64,000 nucleotides of DNA from Aurantiochytrium sp. KH105 (GCA_003116975.1 BGKB01000056.1:62001-126000); one strand, 5' to 3'; numbered from the stretch's first letter, positions 50,354 to 61,991 are shown. Program-made: numbers and translations. Notes: generated by a model from the sequence alone, not told the origin.

Positions 50354-51063
50354 CTTGCCGCGCTATCGCACCGACGTCATAGTTTCACGAGTTCGTCTCT
50401 CGATCCGTTCCACGCCGGCTCGCATCTCGAAGCAAAGGAGAATCTCCAAAACCAACATCTCGGAGTCCCTTTCTTTGGCTCAGGCGCTTTGTATGTCTTT
50501 GTGCGTGTTCCATCGCTTGAAATTTCCCCACCTTGTGACCGAGGTAGGACTTGACTTCCCCAGAAAACCGTCATTCAGCAGGTACCACTTTACTTGTGAT
50601 TCTCCAGCCAGCTTGCCTCAAACACGATCAATCATCCTTCTTTCCCCCACCTCGCATTGCCCTGCCCTGCTTGCCTGCTTGCCTGCTTGCCAATCTCCTA
50701 CACTCATCATGCCAGCGCGCGCGGCATCGTGGCCCTGTAGTAGGGAAGGAAGAATCCTCGTCTCCGTTACATTTCCTCACCACACGCACACCGGCCCTGC
50801 CGACCCAAGCAAGGACCGAGAGCGGCTCTGCGGAAGCTCACGACGCTCGCAGTCGAGTCCAGCCGAGGTCGCGCTCGCGGCCGCCTTCTCGGGATCTCGC
50901 GCGGCGCCGGGACCGCCAATGTGGCCGAAGATGGCCCTGAACAAATGAAACCAACTTTGTTGGTTTGTTGCCTCGACCGATGATGATGTGAGAACGACTG
51001 AAGAATCATCGTCCAAGACGCATGCAGGACATGGAGGATAGAGGATGATACTAGCCAGGCCTA

Positions 51064-51113
51064 GCAGAGCAGAGCAGAGCAGAGCAGAGCAGAGCAGAGC
51101 AGAGCAGAGCAGA
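51064..51113. repeat. (GCAGA)n pentanucleotide repeat in leader
   Basis: About ten units of AGAGC/GCAGA, ending 33 bases before the GYF-ArfGAP start codon. An ATG at 51045 is in frame with the gene through the repeat, but would add only a Ser-Arg-Ala-Glu-Gln repeat. Confidence 0.95.
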
Positions 51114-51146
51114 CCTACTTGGCGCGGGGCCGCGCGATGCGGTGAG

Positions 51147-54100
51147 ATGAGCGCGCGGGAGGACCACGGCGCGGCGGCGCGAGAGCAACAGCCCCAGAAC
51201 GGGCGCCAGCAGGAGGACCGCTCCGCGACTCAGGCGGGCCTGGCGCCAGACACGAGCACAAGCGCGCCATCGACGACGCCACGAACACCGCTCGCACAGG
51301 ACGAGCACCAGCTGCACCATCAGCACCAGCACCAGCACCAGCACGATGCGTCGAAAAGGGACCAAGAAGATAGACACGGATCGCAAGGACGTGCTGCCGC
51401 TCTCCATCATGGCAAAACGTCCTCGCCCCGTGGATCCGAGGCGTGGTTCTTGCGGGACAGAACTGGCGTCGCGCAGGGCCCGTTCTCGGACGAGCAAATG
51501 CGCGCTTGGGTCGAGAACGGCTACCTCTCGTCGCACATCGCCATCGCACGCTCGCACGACGGGCCATTTGCCAAACTGCAGGCCTTTTATCCCGAGGCCG
51601 ATCTCGCCTTTAAGACCCCACCCTGCGCGCCAGCTCCTGCAGAGTGCGTCGCCAATCCAGGCACGAATGAGGCCATGTGGTACTTTAAAGACGTTCATGG
51701 GGCCATTCAGGGGCCCTTTAGCGGCCCGCAAATGAACGAGTGGGCGCGCAATGGTCTAGTCACTCTCGGTGCCGAGGTGCGCAGGGGATCTGGCCCAAGT
51801 TCCCGCTTTGTGCCGCGTGGGGATCTCTATCCTGACGACTATACTGCTTTTTTGTCTCCAGGACAACGGGTCTCGCGCTCTGCAACCGCGCACGCTCGAA
51901 TTGCTGGATCTGCCAGCAGTAGCGCCTCTGCAGCTGCCTCGGCAAGTGCTAGCGCTGCCAAGCACATTTCTCAGCAGCACCAGCGAGTCACATCCAAACT
52001 CTTCTCCAGAGTCGGCAAGAACCATCGTCGATCGAACTCTGCGGGTAGCAGCTTTAGCACTCTTCGCTCGACTGGATCTGCCGGCGCAACGGTGGACGCG
52101 CAAATCCTCGCCAGCTCACTCGCGGGGTCCAATGAGTACACGGAAGGAGCAGACGCCAACACAGCGACCCCCACGCCCACGTCCGCGTCTTCAGCCGCCA
52201 CGCACGTGCGAAAGTTTGCAGGAAAAAAGCTTCGCTCCGTTGTGACCCCCTCCACAAGCTCAGCAGCCTCGCATACGCCGCGACACACGTCGCAAGGATT
52301 GAGCGAGGGGGATCGTGGGTTTTCGGAAGGCGGGTCCTCGCCCGACACTGCGGTGCCCCCGGCACTTCCACCCACTTCGCACGGAGCAGCCATGCATCAT
52401 CGTCGTCTCAAGAGTCTGGGAAAGTATGGTCATCGACAATTCGCGAAACTCAAACCAAAACCGAGGCGAGCGAACGGGCGATCCAACACGCGTAGGCATG
52501 GCAGCCTCACGCCTGACACGATCAACCCGCACATTCTCAGCGCAGCAGGCTCGAGCGCCGCGGACGAGGAGGAACCTCTTTCTCATTTGCGCGGCTACAG
52601 CGATGATAACATTCTCGGCCACCTCGATACTTCTGAAGAATGGCCCAGGGACGATGCAGACTACGGTGTCGGGGAAGGCGACGATGACGATGATGACGAG
52701 GATGAAGATGAAGAAGACGAGGACGCAGCGGGACAAACAAGCGGGATTCTTGCCCAAGACCTCGAAAGCTCATCGTCTCTGGGTGACGTTCACGACAGCG
52801 TCGAAACCGATTTGGAGGCAGTCCGTGCGGCGCTGCAGGCGGAAACGCAGGCCGAGGCGAGCCGGCGTCATCACCGGACCAATGGAAGCGGAGATATTGG
52901 CTCCGAGGAGAACGATGCCAATCACTCGGATGGCGACTCTGACTCTGAGTCCGAACGAGATCGAGATGCATCCTTTGGGTACCGGAGCCAGCGTGCTGGT
53001 GATCTTAACGCGGCTGCATTTCCCTTTGCTCCTGTGCTAAACAGCGACGCTGTGACGGACCATGTCCACATGCTCTTGGGAACTTTCCGACACAAAAGAG
53101 GTTCATCGCTTGGCTTACGTTTTGGGCACACGGATCATCACCATCGCACCACGGGTCCTTCCCCCACATCTTCTACATCTTCCATGGCAGGTCCACCCGA
53201 TTCCTCCTACTTATTTAATAGCGGCAACAACATCTCTGGTGCCAATGCTTCACGAGAAAAGCACATTACAGCTCTCGAGACCTCGCTTGCTGAACTGCAA
53301 GACGAAAACAGTCAACTCAAGGCATACGTGCGGCGCATGCACTCTGTGGTTGCCGCACAGCATCCAAGTCTCATGTCTCAACTTCCCAAACCACCTTCTT
53401 CTGTGCGCACAAACAATTTGGGTCTTGGAGGCCTCAGTCGTCGTTCCGCGCATCTCGCTTCAGGAAAGGGCACAGGGCCAATATTGGGCGGCTTAAGCAA
53501 CAGCAGTACTAGCAGCAGCAGCAGCAGCAGCGGCGGCAGCGGCAGCGGCGGTAACAGCAAGAGTTACTCAAATAGCCGAGGAGATGAGGCGGATAAAAGT
53601 CCTGGCAGGCAGCAGCACGATGACAGTGCGCCACCTCCAAGTGGAACAAGTGCAAATGTGCATGACAGCGGACACCTTGTCGCCCCTGCACGATCTCCAC
53701 CTGCGGAGCTCGAGCCCGTATCCTCGGGCGCCGATCATGGTGGCGGACCACATGCCTCGGCGTCGCCGCGTCCGCTGGTCGCAACACCTCCTCCACCTCA
53801 GTCGAGCGGGAGTACAGCAGGAACAGATCGCTCACGTCGCCATGGCGGTTTCCCCCCGCAGACGCAGCAGCAAGAGCAAGGTAGAGGAGACCTTGTACGG
53901 CAGGAGCAGAGCAAAGGCAGTCTTTCGTCGAGCAGCAACAGTTTTCCGGAGGGAGACGCAGCTTTATGGGAGGATTTTGTCGTTGTCGAATTCGATCGTG
54001 ACTCGCCAATGCTGCGACGCAAGCTTAACGCATTCGGCGAAGGTGTAGAAGAGTTGCGTGGCGAGCTCAAAGATTTAATCAAGTCCTCGTATACGTATTT

Positions 54101-56417
54101 GGAGAATTGTCAAGCGGAACTAGAATCACTCATGGGATTCGCAGACGAGCTCAACCAGCCGGAAATCCGCAAGCTCTCGCCTCTTATCCATTTGTATCAC
54201 GAGCTTCTCAAGTTTGTCGCGCAGCTTCGAGCTCGAATGTTGCACGATCTGCAGGGCAGCTTGGTGTTCAAATTTCAGGATTTTCTCGAAAACGACATGA
54301 AGCAGGCACAAAGTCTTCGACGAGAGCTGCAGCGGGCACGCGACCTTTACGAGTCGTTGGAGGCCAAGTATATGCACACGCAGCGGCCGAAGGGACGCGC
54401 GGGCGTCATTGGCAATGTAAGTCGTGGCCACGATGGCAGCGAGTCGCAGCTGTATGGGGAGCTGCAGACCGCGAAAGCGCGCTTTGAGCTTGCCCGCTTT
54501 GGCCTCGTTCAACAAATCAATCAACTGGAGAGCAAAAAGCGATTTGTGCTCGTGGAACACACGGCGCAGGCCATTGATGGTCTCATGGCGTTCTTTCGGC
54601 AGGGTTATCAGGCCCTAGCTGCGTACTCTGGCGTTGTCGAGGATGCGCGCGCGGACATTGCGGGCGTGCAGGACAAGTTTGACCTGATTGTAGGAAAGTG
54701 GAATGAGAAGCGTTTGCAACTCGAGTCGCAGTTGCATAGCGGGGCCTTTCCGTTCAAGAGCACGGAGCGGCGCAAGCGCAACATGAGCAAGCAACACGAA
54801 AAGGTAGTTGTCTCCTCGAGCACTTCCCGCGCCTCGCAGGACCCGCTCTCCGTGCACGAGGGATACTTGTACAAGCGGAGCTCAAACGTTCGGAGGCAGT
54901 GGAAACGTCGCTACTTTGTGCTGCGAACGGACAAGTTACTGTACTACAGGTCTTGGAAGGATGTGAATCCACAACCAGTGTGCGACATTCTTCTCTCGTC
55001 CGTTCGCGAAGTTGCGAATTCAGAGTTCAAGAATTGCTTTGAAATTCTATCACCCAACAAAAAGGCCTACATTCTGCAAGCCACAAGCGCGCACGAGATG
55101 GCGACGTGGATGGCTGCGATTCGGCGAGCCATCGAAATGGTACTCGTCAAGCAGCAGCAGCGGCCTTCGCTCTCGCGCACGACGGGACTCGCGGATCCGG
55201 ACGTGACGCTTCTTCTCAAGTTCAATCCGACCTGCGCGGATTGCGGAAAGGCAGACCCGGACTGGGTTTCATTGAATCTTGGCGTACTCATTTGTATTAC
55301 CTGCAGTGGTATCCATCGATCGCTCGGTACGCACATATCCAAGGTACGCTCGTTGACGCTTGACCAGCTTGCACGTACCCAAGTGCGTCTACTGCGGAGA
55401 CTTGGCAATGAGGCCATGAATTCGTTCATGGAGTCAACGCTGAGCGCCGAGCAGAAGCCTGATCCCGATGCGGATCGTGACACGCGCGAGCGTTTTATTC
55501 GTGAAAAGTACGTGAGTCTCCGCTTCTTTGACCCTGCCGAACTTTCGAGTCACGCGAATGAGGCGCGAGCACGTCTCTTCTCGAGCGTGCGGGAGAACGA
55601 TTTGGACACCTTGGCGCGCGTCGTCCTTTCGGGTGTTCTAGCGGGGGCGCTCGACCACACACTGGACGATGCAGGAGACTCTGCTCTCCATGTTTGCGCA
55701 GCGGCGGGTCATGAAGATTGTGTGGAGTTTCTCGTTTTGAATGGGGCCGACCCTGCCGTGGTCAACGATCGTGGGCTGACGGCTCTGCAGCTGGCCCAGG
55801 ACGGAGGACATCCAGGAGCTGTGGCGCTTCTCGAGCGGCTGCTTCGGTCGCGGAGTTCAAGCTCGGCAAGCGGGCATGCTTCATCGAGGGGCGAACAGGG
55901 CAACATGGTCATGTCTGGATCTGGCGATGGGGTGTTTCCAGGTCTCCTTTCGCGGCCACCTATGATGCCCACGCTTTCTTCCGCGATCAATGGCTCGCTT
56001 CGCGAGGCGAGCGAGATGAGCGATTGCGAGGATTTGCCGTCGCTTGTGGATCCGGCGCCTGCTTTCCCGCACCACCGGCCGACACGGTCTGCGCCATCCT
56101 CGCCAATCCTGCAGCAAGGCCCGGGTGACTACGATGACGATGACGATGATATTGATGATGATGAGGAGGATGATGAGGATGACGACGACGACGACGAAGA
56201 AGAAGAAGAAGACAACGACAACGTCGCTGGAGAGGACATCGAGGTGGGAGACACTGATGACACGGACGATGCGAGGCGAGAAAACGAGGAAGGCGAGAGT
56301 GACGATCATAATGCAGCCGCTACCGCTGCTTCGTCGGGCGTTCTCTCGGCTCACCCACACTCCCCACTTCATCTGAGCTGCTCCTCCCCCGAAACGGGCC
56401 CACGACACTTCCATTGA
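51147..56417 (+). CDS. GYF-GYF-BAR-PH-ArfGAP-ankyrin protein
   Basis: A single-exon gene of 1756 residues from the ATG at 51147. After a Gln/His/Ser-rich N-terminus come two GYF domains, at about 98-145 (EAWFLRDRTGVAQGPFSDEQ) and about 175-225 (MWYFKDVHGAIQGPFSG), which in other proteins bind proline-rich ligands. A long Ser-rich acidic linker follows. Then a BAR domain (about 945-1195), PH domain (about 1237-1330, GYLYKRSSNVRRQWKRRYF), ArfGAP zinc finger (about 1355-1480, CADCGKADPDW with a second CITC pair and the arginine finger in GIHRSLG), ankyrin repeats (about 1510-1570, SALHVCAAAGHEDCVEFLV) and an Asp/Glu-rich tail. BAR-PH-ArfGAP-ANK is the ACAP layout, for Arf6-type GTPase inactivation at curved endosomal or plasma membranes. 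The twin GYF domains are an unusual addition. The continuous frame argues against misassembly. Confidence 0.9.
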   Translation: MSAREDHGAAAREQQPQNGRQQEDRSATQAGLAPDTSTSAPSTTPRTPLAQDEHQLHHQHQHQHQHDASKRDQEDRHGSQGRAAALHHGKTSSPRGSEAWFLRDRTGVAQGPFSDEQMRAWVENGYLSSHIAIARSHDGPFAKLQAFYPEADLAFKTPPCAPAPAECVANPGTNEAMWYFKDVHGAIQGPFSGPQMNEWARNGLVTLGAEVRRGSGPSSRFVPRGDLYPDDYTAFLSPGQRVSRSATAHARIAGSASSSASAAASASASAAKHISQQHQRVTSKLFSRVGKNHRRSNSAGSSFSTLRSTGSAGATVDAQILASSLAGSNEYTEGADANTATPTPTSASSAATHVRKFAGKKLRSVVTPSTSSAASHTPRHTSQGLSEGDRGFSEGGSSPDTAVPPALPPTSHGAAMHHRRLKSLGKYGHRQFAKLKPKPRRANGRSNTRRHGSLTPDTINPHILSAAGSSAADEEEPLSHLRGYSDDNILGHLDTSEEWPRDDADYGVGEGDDDDDDEDEDEEDEDAAGQTSGILAQDLESSSSLGDVHDSVETDLEAVRAALQAETQAEASRRHHRTNGSGDIGSEENDANHSDGDSDSESERDRDASFGYRSQRAGDLNAAAFPFAPVLNSDAVTDHVHMLLGTFRHKRGSSLGLRFGHTDHHHRTTGPSPTSSTSSMAGPPDSSYLFNSGNNISGANASREKHITALETSLAELQDENSQLKAYVRRMHSVVAAQHPSLMSQLPKPPSSVRTNNLGLGGLSRRSAHLASGKGTGPILGGLSNSSTSSSSSSSGGSGSGGNSKSYSNSRGDEADKSPGRQQHDDSAPPPSGTSANVHDSGHLVAPARSPPAELEPVSSGADHGGGPHASASPRPLVATPPPPQSSGSTAGTDRSRRHGGFPPQTQQQEQGRGDLVRQEQSKGSLSSSSNSFPEGDAALWEDFVVVEFDRDSPMLRRKLNAFGEGVEELRGELKDLIKSSYTYLENCQAELESLMGFADELNQPEIRKLSPLIHLYHELLKFVAQLRARMLHDLQGSLVFKFQDFLENDMKQAQSLRRELQRARDLYESLEAKYMHTQRPKGRAGVIGNVSRGHDGSESQLYGELQTAKARFELARFGLVQQINQLESKKRFVLVEHTAQAIDGLMAFFRQGYQALAAYSGVVEDARADIAGVQDKFDLIVGKWNEKRLQLESQLHSGAFPFKSTERRKRNMSKQHEKVVVSSSTSRASQDPLSVHEGYLYKRSSNVRRQWKRRYFVLRTDKLLYYRSWKDVNPQPVCDILLSSVREVANSEFKNCFEILSPNKKAYILQATSAHEMATWMAAIRRAIEMVLVKQQQRPSLSRTTGLADPDVTLLLKFNPTCADCGKADPDWVSLNLGVLICITCSGIHRSLGTHISKVRSLTLDQLARTQVRLLRRLGNEAMNSFMESTLSAEQKPDPDADRDTRERFIREKYVSLRFFDPAELSSHANEARARLFSSVRENDLDTLARVVLSGVLAGALDHTLDDAGDSALHVCAAAGHEDCVEFLVLNGADPAVVNDRGLTALQLAQDGGHPGAVALLERLLRSRSSSSASGHASSRGEQGNMVMSGSGDGVFPGLLSRPPMMPTLSSAINGSLREASEMSDCEDLPSLVDPAPAFPHHRPTRSAPSSPILQQGPGDYDDDDDDIDDDEEDDEDDDDDDEEEEEDNDNVAGEDIEVGDTDDTDDARRENEEGESDDHNAAATAASSGVLSAHPHSPLHLSCSSPETGPRHFH

Positions 56418-56795
56418 TGATAAGATCCCACAGTGGAAGTCGGTAATCTGTGGGAGTTAGCGCCGTGGCGGGCCTAGTCTTCCCTAAGGCCCCAGATATT
56501 CCCGGAGGATCCACAGGAGGCGCTTTTTGGAAAGCCAACCAAGTGGTAGCAGTAGGTAGCCGCGAAAGAAGAATAAAAATTTGTAAAAGAAAAGAAAAAG
56601 AAAAGAAAGAAGTCTCAACGAAAAAAAAAAAAAGCGAAGAAAAAGGGGGATAGCGGCGGGCGTTCATCGATGCGATGAAGGAGCGTGGAGCATGGGAGGT
56701 TAGAAACACTGGGAAACTAGAGAATTGAGACGTGCAGACGTCTGCGAGCCTGGTGAAGAAAGAAGAAAGACAAGACGATTAGGACAAAGAAAATA

Positions 56796-57056
56796 TCATT
56801 GCTGATGTGCACGGTAGTGGCCAGCCGCCACAGCGTGATTCCTTGCAATGTTTTGCAGGTGATCGAATGATAACATGAACTGATCGTGGCGATGAAGCAC
56901 CAGTGAGAGACGCGCGTTGATGCCATAGAGTACGAGAACCTTGAAGTGAAAGAATTCCGCGAAGACGATCTTGATGACATGCAGCACGAATGCGTTTTGA
57001 TTGTGGTCTTTGAGATGGTGTTTAAGCTCGTGGGCGCGAAAGCTAGAGTTTAACAT
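56796..57056 (-). CDS. possible small protein, 86 residues (unassigned)
   Basis: An ATG-initiated frame with non-repetitive composition and ordinary codon choice, in contrast to the surrounding repeats. It is His/Phe/Leu-rich, with a hydrophobic middle (VLHVIKIVFAEFFHFKVLVL) and a basic/His-rich C-terminus. No domain is recognised. It would end about 380 bases from the convergent ArfGAP stop, which fits the alternating layout. It may be one exon of a larger minus-strand gene, or spurious, since the complementary strand also reads open over part of it. Confidence 0.28.
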   Translation of the reverse strand: MLNSSFRAHELKHHLKDHNQNAFVLHVIKIVFAEFFHFKVLVLYGINARLSLVLHRHDQFMLSFDHLQNIARNHAVAAGHYRAHQQ

Positions 57057-60000
57057 TATACCACTCGAGAAGGTTTCCTCTTTTCGCTCTTATTATTTCC
57101 GGTTCTGCGCGGCACTCGCCAAACAGTAGTAGTATAGGCCTCGATTGTGTATGTTTTTTTTTTGTGGAGAAGAAGGTGGTGTCGACAGTGGGAAAAAAGG
57201 CCAAGATAAAATCTGCGTGCGTGCGTACGGTGCTTGCCTGCATGTGTGCTAGCGAGTGCCAACCGCCACTGTGCCGATTCCCGCCGTCCGCCCGCTCCAC
57301 GCTGCCGCCCGCCAGGCTTCCTGTTCGTCGATACACCCACCGAGCGCGCGAGCGAGCGAGCGAGATAAAGGATGGAGCGGAGCACGCATCTCTGCGCGGC
57401 GAGGCTGCCGCGCGCGGGTAGACGTTGCCGTTCCCCCCTCCCCCAAAAGCCAAACGGAAAAGCCTCGTCAGCTGGCCACTGGCTGCAGCTGGCCATCTAT
57501 CTATGCAGCAGCCAACCAGTCACCGTGGCAGGGACCGGCCGGCCTGCCAGCGAGTGAGCCAGGAACGGCGAAAAGAAAAAGAAATAAATGAAGAAACAGA
57601 AAAGAAAAAGAAAAGAAAAGAAAAGAAAAGAAGAAAAGAAAACAAAACAAAAGAAAACAAAAGAAAACAAAGAAAGAAACTGGCAGAGGACGGCGGCGGA
57701 AGGCAGGACGGACGGCAGCGGCACCTGGCCCCACATGGTCCCGCACCTAGTTCTCTACAAGCCCTTCACCGCAGTTATCCGTCGGTTTTGCGCCACAGCC
57801 CCTCACTCGGCCCCACGTTGCCTGCATCCGGGGGCTGGATCCTTCGAGCCGTTTCGCCTCGCCGCGGCACCTCCTTCGCTCTGCTTTGCTTTGATTTGCT
57901 CTGCCCCGCTCTGCTCTGCTTTCCCCTCCCCCTTTGTTCTTGCCCTGCGCCCCGTCGCTCCGCGCGCCTCTCAGCCCGCGCGCCGAGCTCCAGCACAGGC
58001 GGGCGGGCGGCGCGAGCTGCAAGCCAGGGCGGGCCAGGCGAGGCCAGGGCGGGCCAGGGCGGGCCAGGTCAAGCAAGGAAGCAGGCAAGGAAACAAGCAA
58101 GCAAGCAAGCAAGCAAGCTGCGAGCAGCAGCAAGCAGAGCGAGGCGTCGCCCGCTACACACCAGACAGACAGTCACTGTCAGTCAGTCAGTCAGTCAGCC
58201 AGACAGCATGACAGACAGACAACAGACCGCGTCGCCGCCCGCATGCTGCACTGCACTGCGAGAGGCCGCGCGCCAGCGACATGACCGGTGCGAGGGCGAA
58301 CGTGTTTCCCTCCCCCTTCCTCCCTTCCTCCTCCTCGCGGCGAGCGGAGGTGGCCGTTGCTCATCCATCCGTCCATCCATCCGCCCAACTTGCGCCGGCC
58401 GCCACGCCGCCTGTGACGAGGTAAGGAAGTAGGCGAGGGCCGGAGGAAGCGAGGAAGGAAAGGTAAGTAATCCAGCTGCTGCGGCCAGCAGACAGCAACC
58501 AAGTCACTCTCCTCTCTCGCGGCTCCGCCCGCTCGCCGCCGCAGTGGCAGCTGGCAGATCCCGCCGGACTAACTGCCGCCGCGCGTCAACTCGCGGAGCC
58601 GCAGCCGAGACAGCAGCCACAGCCACCAGCAGCAGCAGCAGCCGCAGCAGCCGCGCGGGAGGGAGGGGGAGGGGGAGGGGAGGGAGAGAAACATGGGGCC
58701 TCGCTACTCTTCCTCCCCGCGTCCTTCCCTCCTGCAGACCTGCCTCCCCTCCCGTCCCTCCTGCCTCGCCACGGACTCCGGCCTCGCAGAGAGAGCGCCG
58801 CTGCTCCTCCGCGACTCGCCCGGACGCGAGCGGGCGCGGCAGCCTCGCCTCGCCTCGCCTCGCCTCGCCTCGCCCGCCTGGCGCTGCACCTGCGGAGCAG
58901 CCCTGCGCCGTTGCGCCGCCGGCGGGCCGTGGACGCAGGCGTTCGCTCGGCCCAGGAGGAGGAGGCCCCGGCCGTGACGCCGAGCCGGGACGGGGCAGGC
59001 GCGGCGGCAGCTGGGTGAAAGAAAGCTGGGGCCAGCACGGAGAGGAGCTGTGCAGAGTGGGAGCAAGGCAAGGCAAGGCAAGGCAGGCGGAGCGGGGCGA
59101 GCGAAGCCAAGGACAGACGGAGAGAGAGACAGAATGCGGGCTGGGGGTCTCGGGAAAAAAGGTGCCGCTCTCAATCGTCCCCCGACAACCTCCACCCACT
59201 CACGCGGTCAACCTGCATGCAGTCTGTTGCAGCAGCTAGCTAGCAGCGCGCTAGACACGAGCGCTTGCCTGAATGGATGCATGTGTACCACATCCACTTG
59301 CGTATCGCAGGGGCCGCGCGGCACAGCGTGATTGTGCTTCCCACAAGGCCTTCAAGCAGACTCGCGAAGCATCGATCGATCGGTCGGTCGGCTTGATGCG
59401 TCGATGAATCGCCCTCGTCGCGTCGGGTCGCATTTTCTGGCGCAGGCGATCACCCTGCCGAGGCCGCTCAGGCGAAGGAGAGAGCCCACCACACCACAGT
59501 TTTCCCCACGCCGGCACAGACAGTTGAGTCAAACAAAGCCTTGCAAAGCAACCCTCATCAACGTAGTCCGTACTAAAGAAATACTGTGGGTATCTGCTTG
59601 GGAGGCGCAAAGGGGATCCTGGCAGACGGACGAATGCATACCACGCGCCGTCCGTTACGACGCGGACAGAGAGCGAAGCCGCACCAATCAGCACCAACCA
59701 GGCGCGATATCCCATTCACCAGAGACGAATATCCATAAAGGCCAGTCGCTTGGGGTCGGCTCGGGACAACTTCATGCGCGGACGGCGCCCTCCGTGCTGC
59801 AGCCGCCACCGCCGCCACGCACGCGCAAAGACCGGGGCGGAGCCCCAAGGCCAGGGTCCCACACCTGAATATGTGGACACAAAGCAGGTAGCTCCCTGCA
59901 CTCCCACAGCCACGAAGAATACGTTGGAAGTTGCGGTCAGCCTGTCTGCCAGCCTGCTTGCTTGCCTGATAGATCGCGGCCGCGGTCCAGGCGTGAGAAG

Positions 60001-61990
60001 CAAAGTCAATAACAGTATTGCTTGTCTCCTCTCCGGCCGCAGCGCGCTCTGGCTAGCTGGCTGGCTGGCACGCGCTAGCGCGCAGCGGCGCCCACCCCGT
60101 CTCCCCCTTCTCCTGCTGCTCTCCTTTCGGCCGCGGGGTCGCGCTTGGCGCTCCGCTGACTGACTTGTGGCTCGCTGGTTCGCCGGTTCGCTCGCTCGTG
60201 CGCGCACGCGCGCGTCGCCGTGCGGCCGCACGTCCGTCGTCTCTCGTGCGGCCGCCGCGGGCGCCGGGGAGCGCATATTTGGCTGGCTGGCTGGCTGGCT
60301 GGCTGCGTGCGTGCGTGCTTGCGTGCATGCGTGCCTGCCTGGCTGTGTGCGGGCGCGCGGGGAGTGCGTGCGAGCGAGAGAGAGTGCGTGCGTGAGCAAG
60401 TGCCCGCGTGTGGTGCGTGCGTTTTCTTTCTTCTACCTTTATCATTTGATGTGTGGATTTTTATTTTCTTTTTCATGGATTTTTTATTTCATCAATATTT
60501 TATTTTTTTCTTCGTTGTCGCGAGAGCGCGAGCGCGAGCGATGGAGCGGAGAGAAACCTCGGGGCGGCTCCGCTCGCATGCGTGGCCGAGCGCACGGGCG
60601 CGCGCACCTCCGCCTCCGTCTTTGTCTTTTCCCGGCCCTGGCCCTTCTCGCGCCGCGGGTGCTCCTCTCTCCGCCGGCCGGACAAGGCGCAGTCTGCCCG
60701 GCGCCGCCTGCGGCCTCGTTTCGTCCACGAAGCGAGCGAGCGATCGAGTGACTGCCAGTGAATGAGCCGAAGCCGGAGGGCCGTGGACGGCAAAGGCGGC
60801 GCAGAAGAGCACGCACCGCCGCTACGCAGGCAGCCCGCCGCGCACAGCCGAGCCCCGCGCGCGCCGGCAGACAGGCAGACAGACAGGCAGGCAGGCAGGC
60901 AGGCGGGCAGGCAGGCGGGCAGACAGGCAGGCGCGACAGGCGAGACAGGCGAGACAGAGAGGCTGGCGCGGCCAGCGCTCGCCGCACCAGCTTCCCACAA
61001 AGGAGAAGGACTGCGGGGGAGAGGGGGAAAAGGTGGAAGCAGCGTCGGGGTCCTTTCCTTCGCGAGTCTTCCCGTCGCGGCGGTGCCTTGCTTGGCCTTG
61101 CCTTGCCTTTGCCGTACCTTTGCCTTGCCTCGCCTTGCCTTGGCCTGCGCGCTGCCGCGCCGTCGCCTTGCGCCGCTGCCGCCTGCCGTCTGCTGCGCGG
61201 GTGTGCCCAGTAGAAGACGGTCGTGGTCTAGCCTGAGCGCGCGAGGCAAGGCGAGGCGAGGCGAGGCGAGGCGAGGCGAGAAGGAGCGATGACGGCCCGG
61301 CGAAATGAGAGAGGAGCTCGCTCGCTTGCTTCGCCTCGCCTCGCCTCGCCTTGCCTCGGAAGCGCGCGCGCGCGCTCGCTCGCTCGATGATCGGGCGGTC
61401 CACCCGTGGAGGGCTCCCGCGAGCGACTCCGCGCGGCGCGGTCCTTCGCCTCCCGAGGCTCCCCGGCGCCCGCCCGTGCCGCTCCTGGGCGGGCGAGGCC
61501 AGGGATGCCTGCACCTCCTCTCCTTCCTCGCTCGTCCCTCTCTCCTTGCTACGACCTGGGTGCCCGATCGATCCATTGAGTGATGGTAAGACGCCGCGCG
61601 GTGGGGCGAAGGATCGAGGCCAGTTAGCCCGTGCAAGCGAATCGAGGCTAGGCGAGGCGAGGCGAAGCGAAGCGAGGCGAGGCGAGGCGAGAGAGGGCGA
61701 AACGCGACGAGACGAGACGAGACGAGACGAGACGATCCGCCGGGCCAGTAGTGGAGCAGCAAGAGAGAGCAGCTGCGAGCGGTGCGGCCTGCGCGCGTGG
61801 CCAGTCGGGGCCTCGCCGGCAGCTCTCCTCTCTGCTTTCTTTTCTTTCTTTCTTTTCCTTTCTTTTCATTTCCCTTCTTTCTCGATTTTCTTTCTTTCTT
61901 TTCTTTTTTCTTTTCTTTTCAATTCTTTGTTTTCCAACATTTTATCTAGAAAACATGCCCTCGTGCACCGCCCTGTCTACTAGCTTCCTG

Positions 61991-61991
<1 letters not shown>

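Larger units (their letters stand above)
44794..51146. other. 6.3 kb divergent region, mostly simple repeats
   Basis: Between the arginase and the GYF-ArfGAP gene. It is dense in microsatellites: CTTG/CTCG (44795-44840), CTTG (44990-45045), GCATC (46185-46211), GAAA (46874-46929), CAG (47035-47112), GCTT (47198-47243), CCTC (48415-48445) and GCTT (50301-50353). Between about 49160 and 50290 the sequence is less GC-rich and less repetitive, with overlapping open frames on both strands but no recognisable domain. No gene can be supported. Confidence 0.5.
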
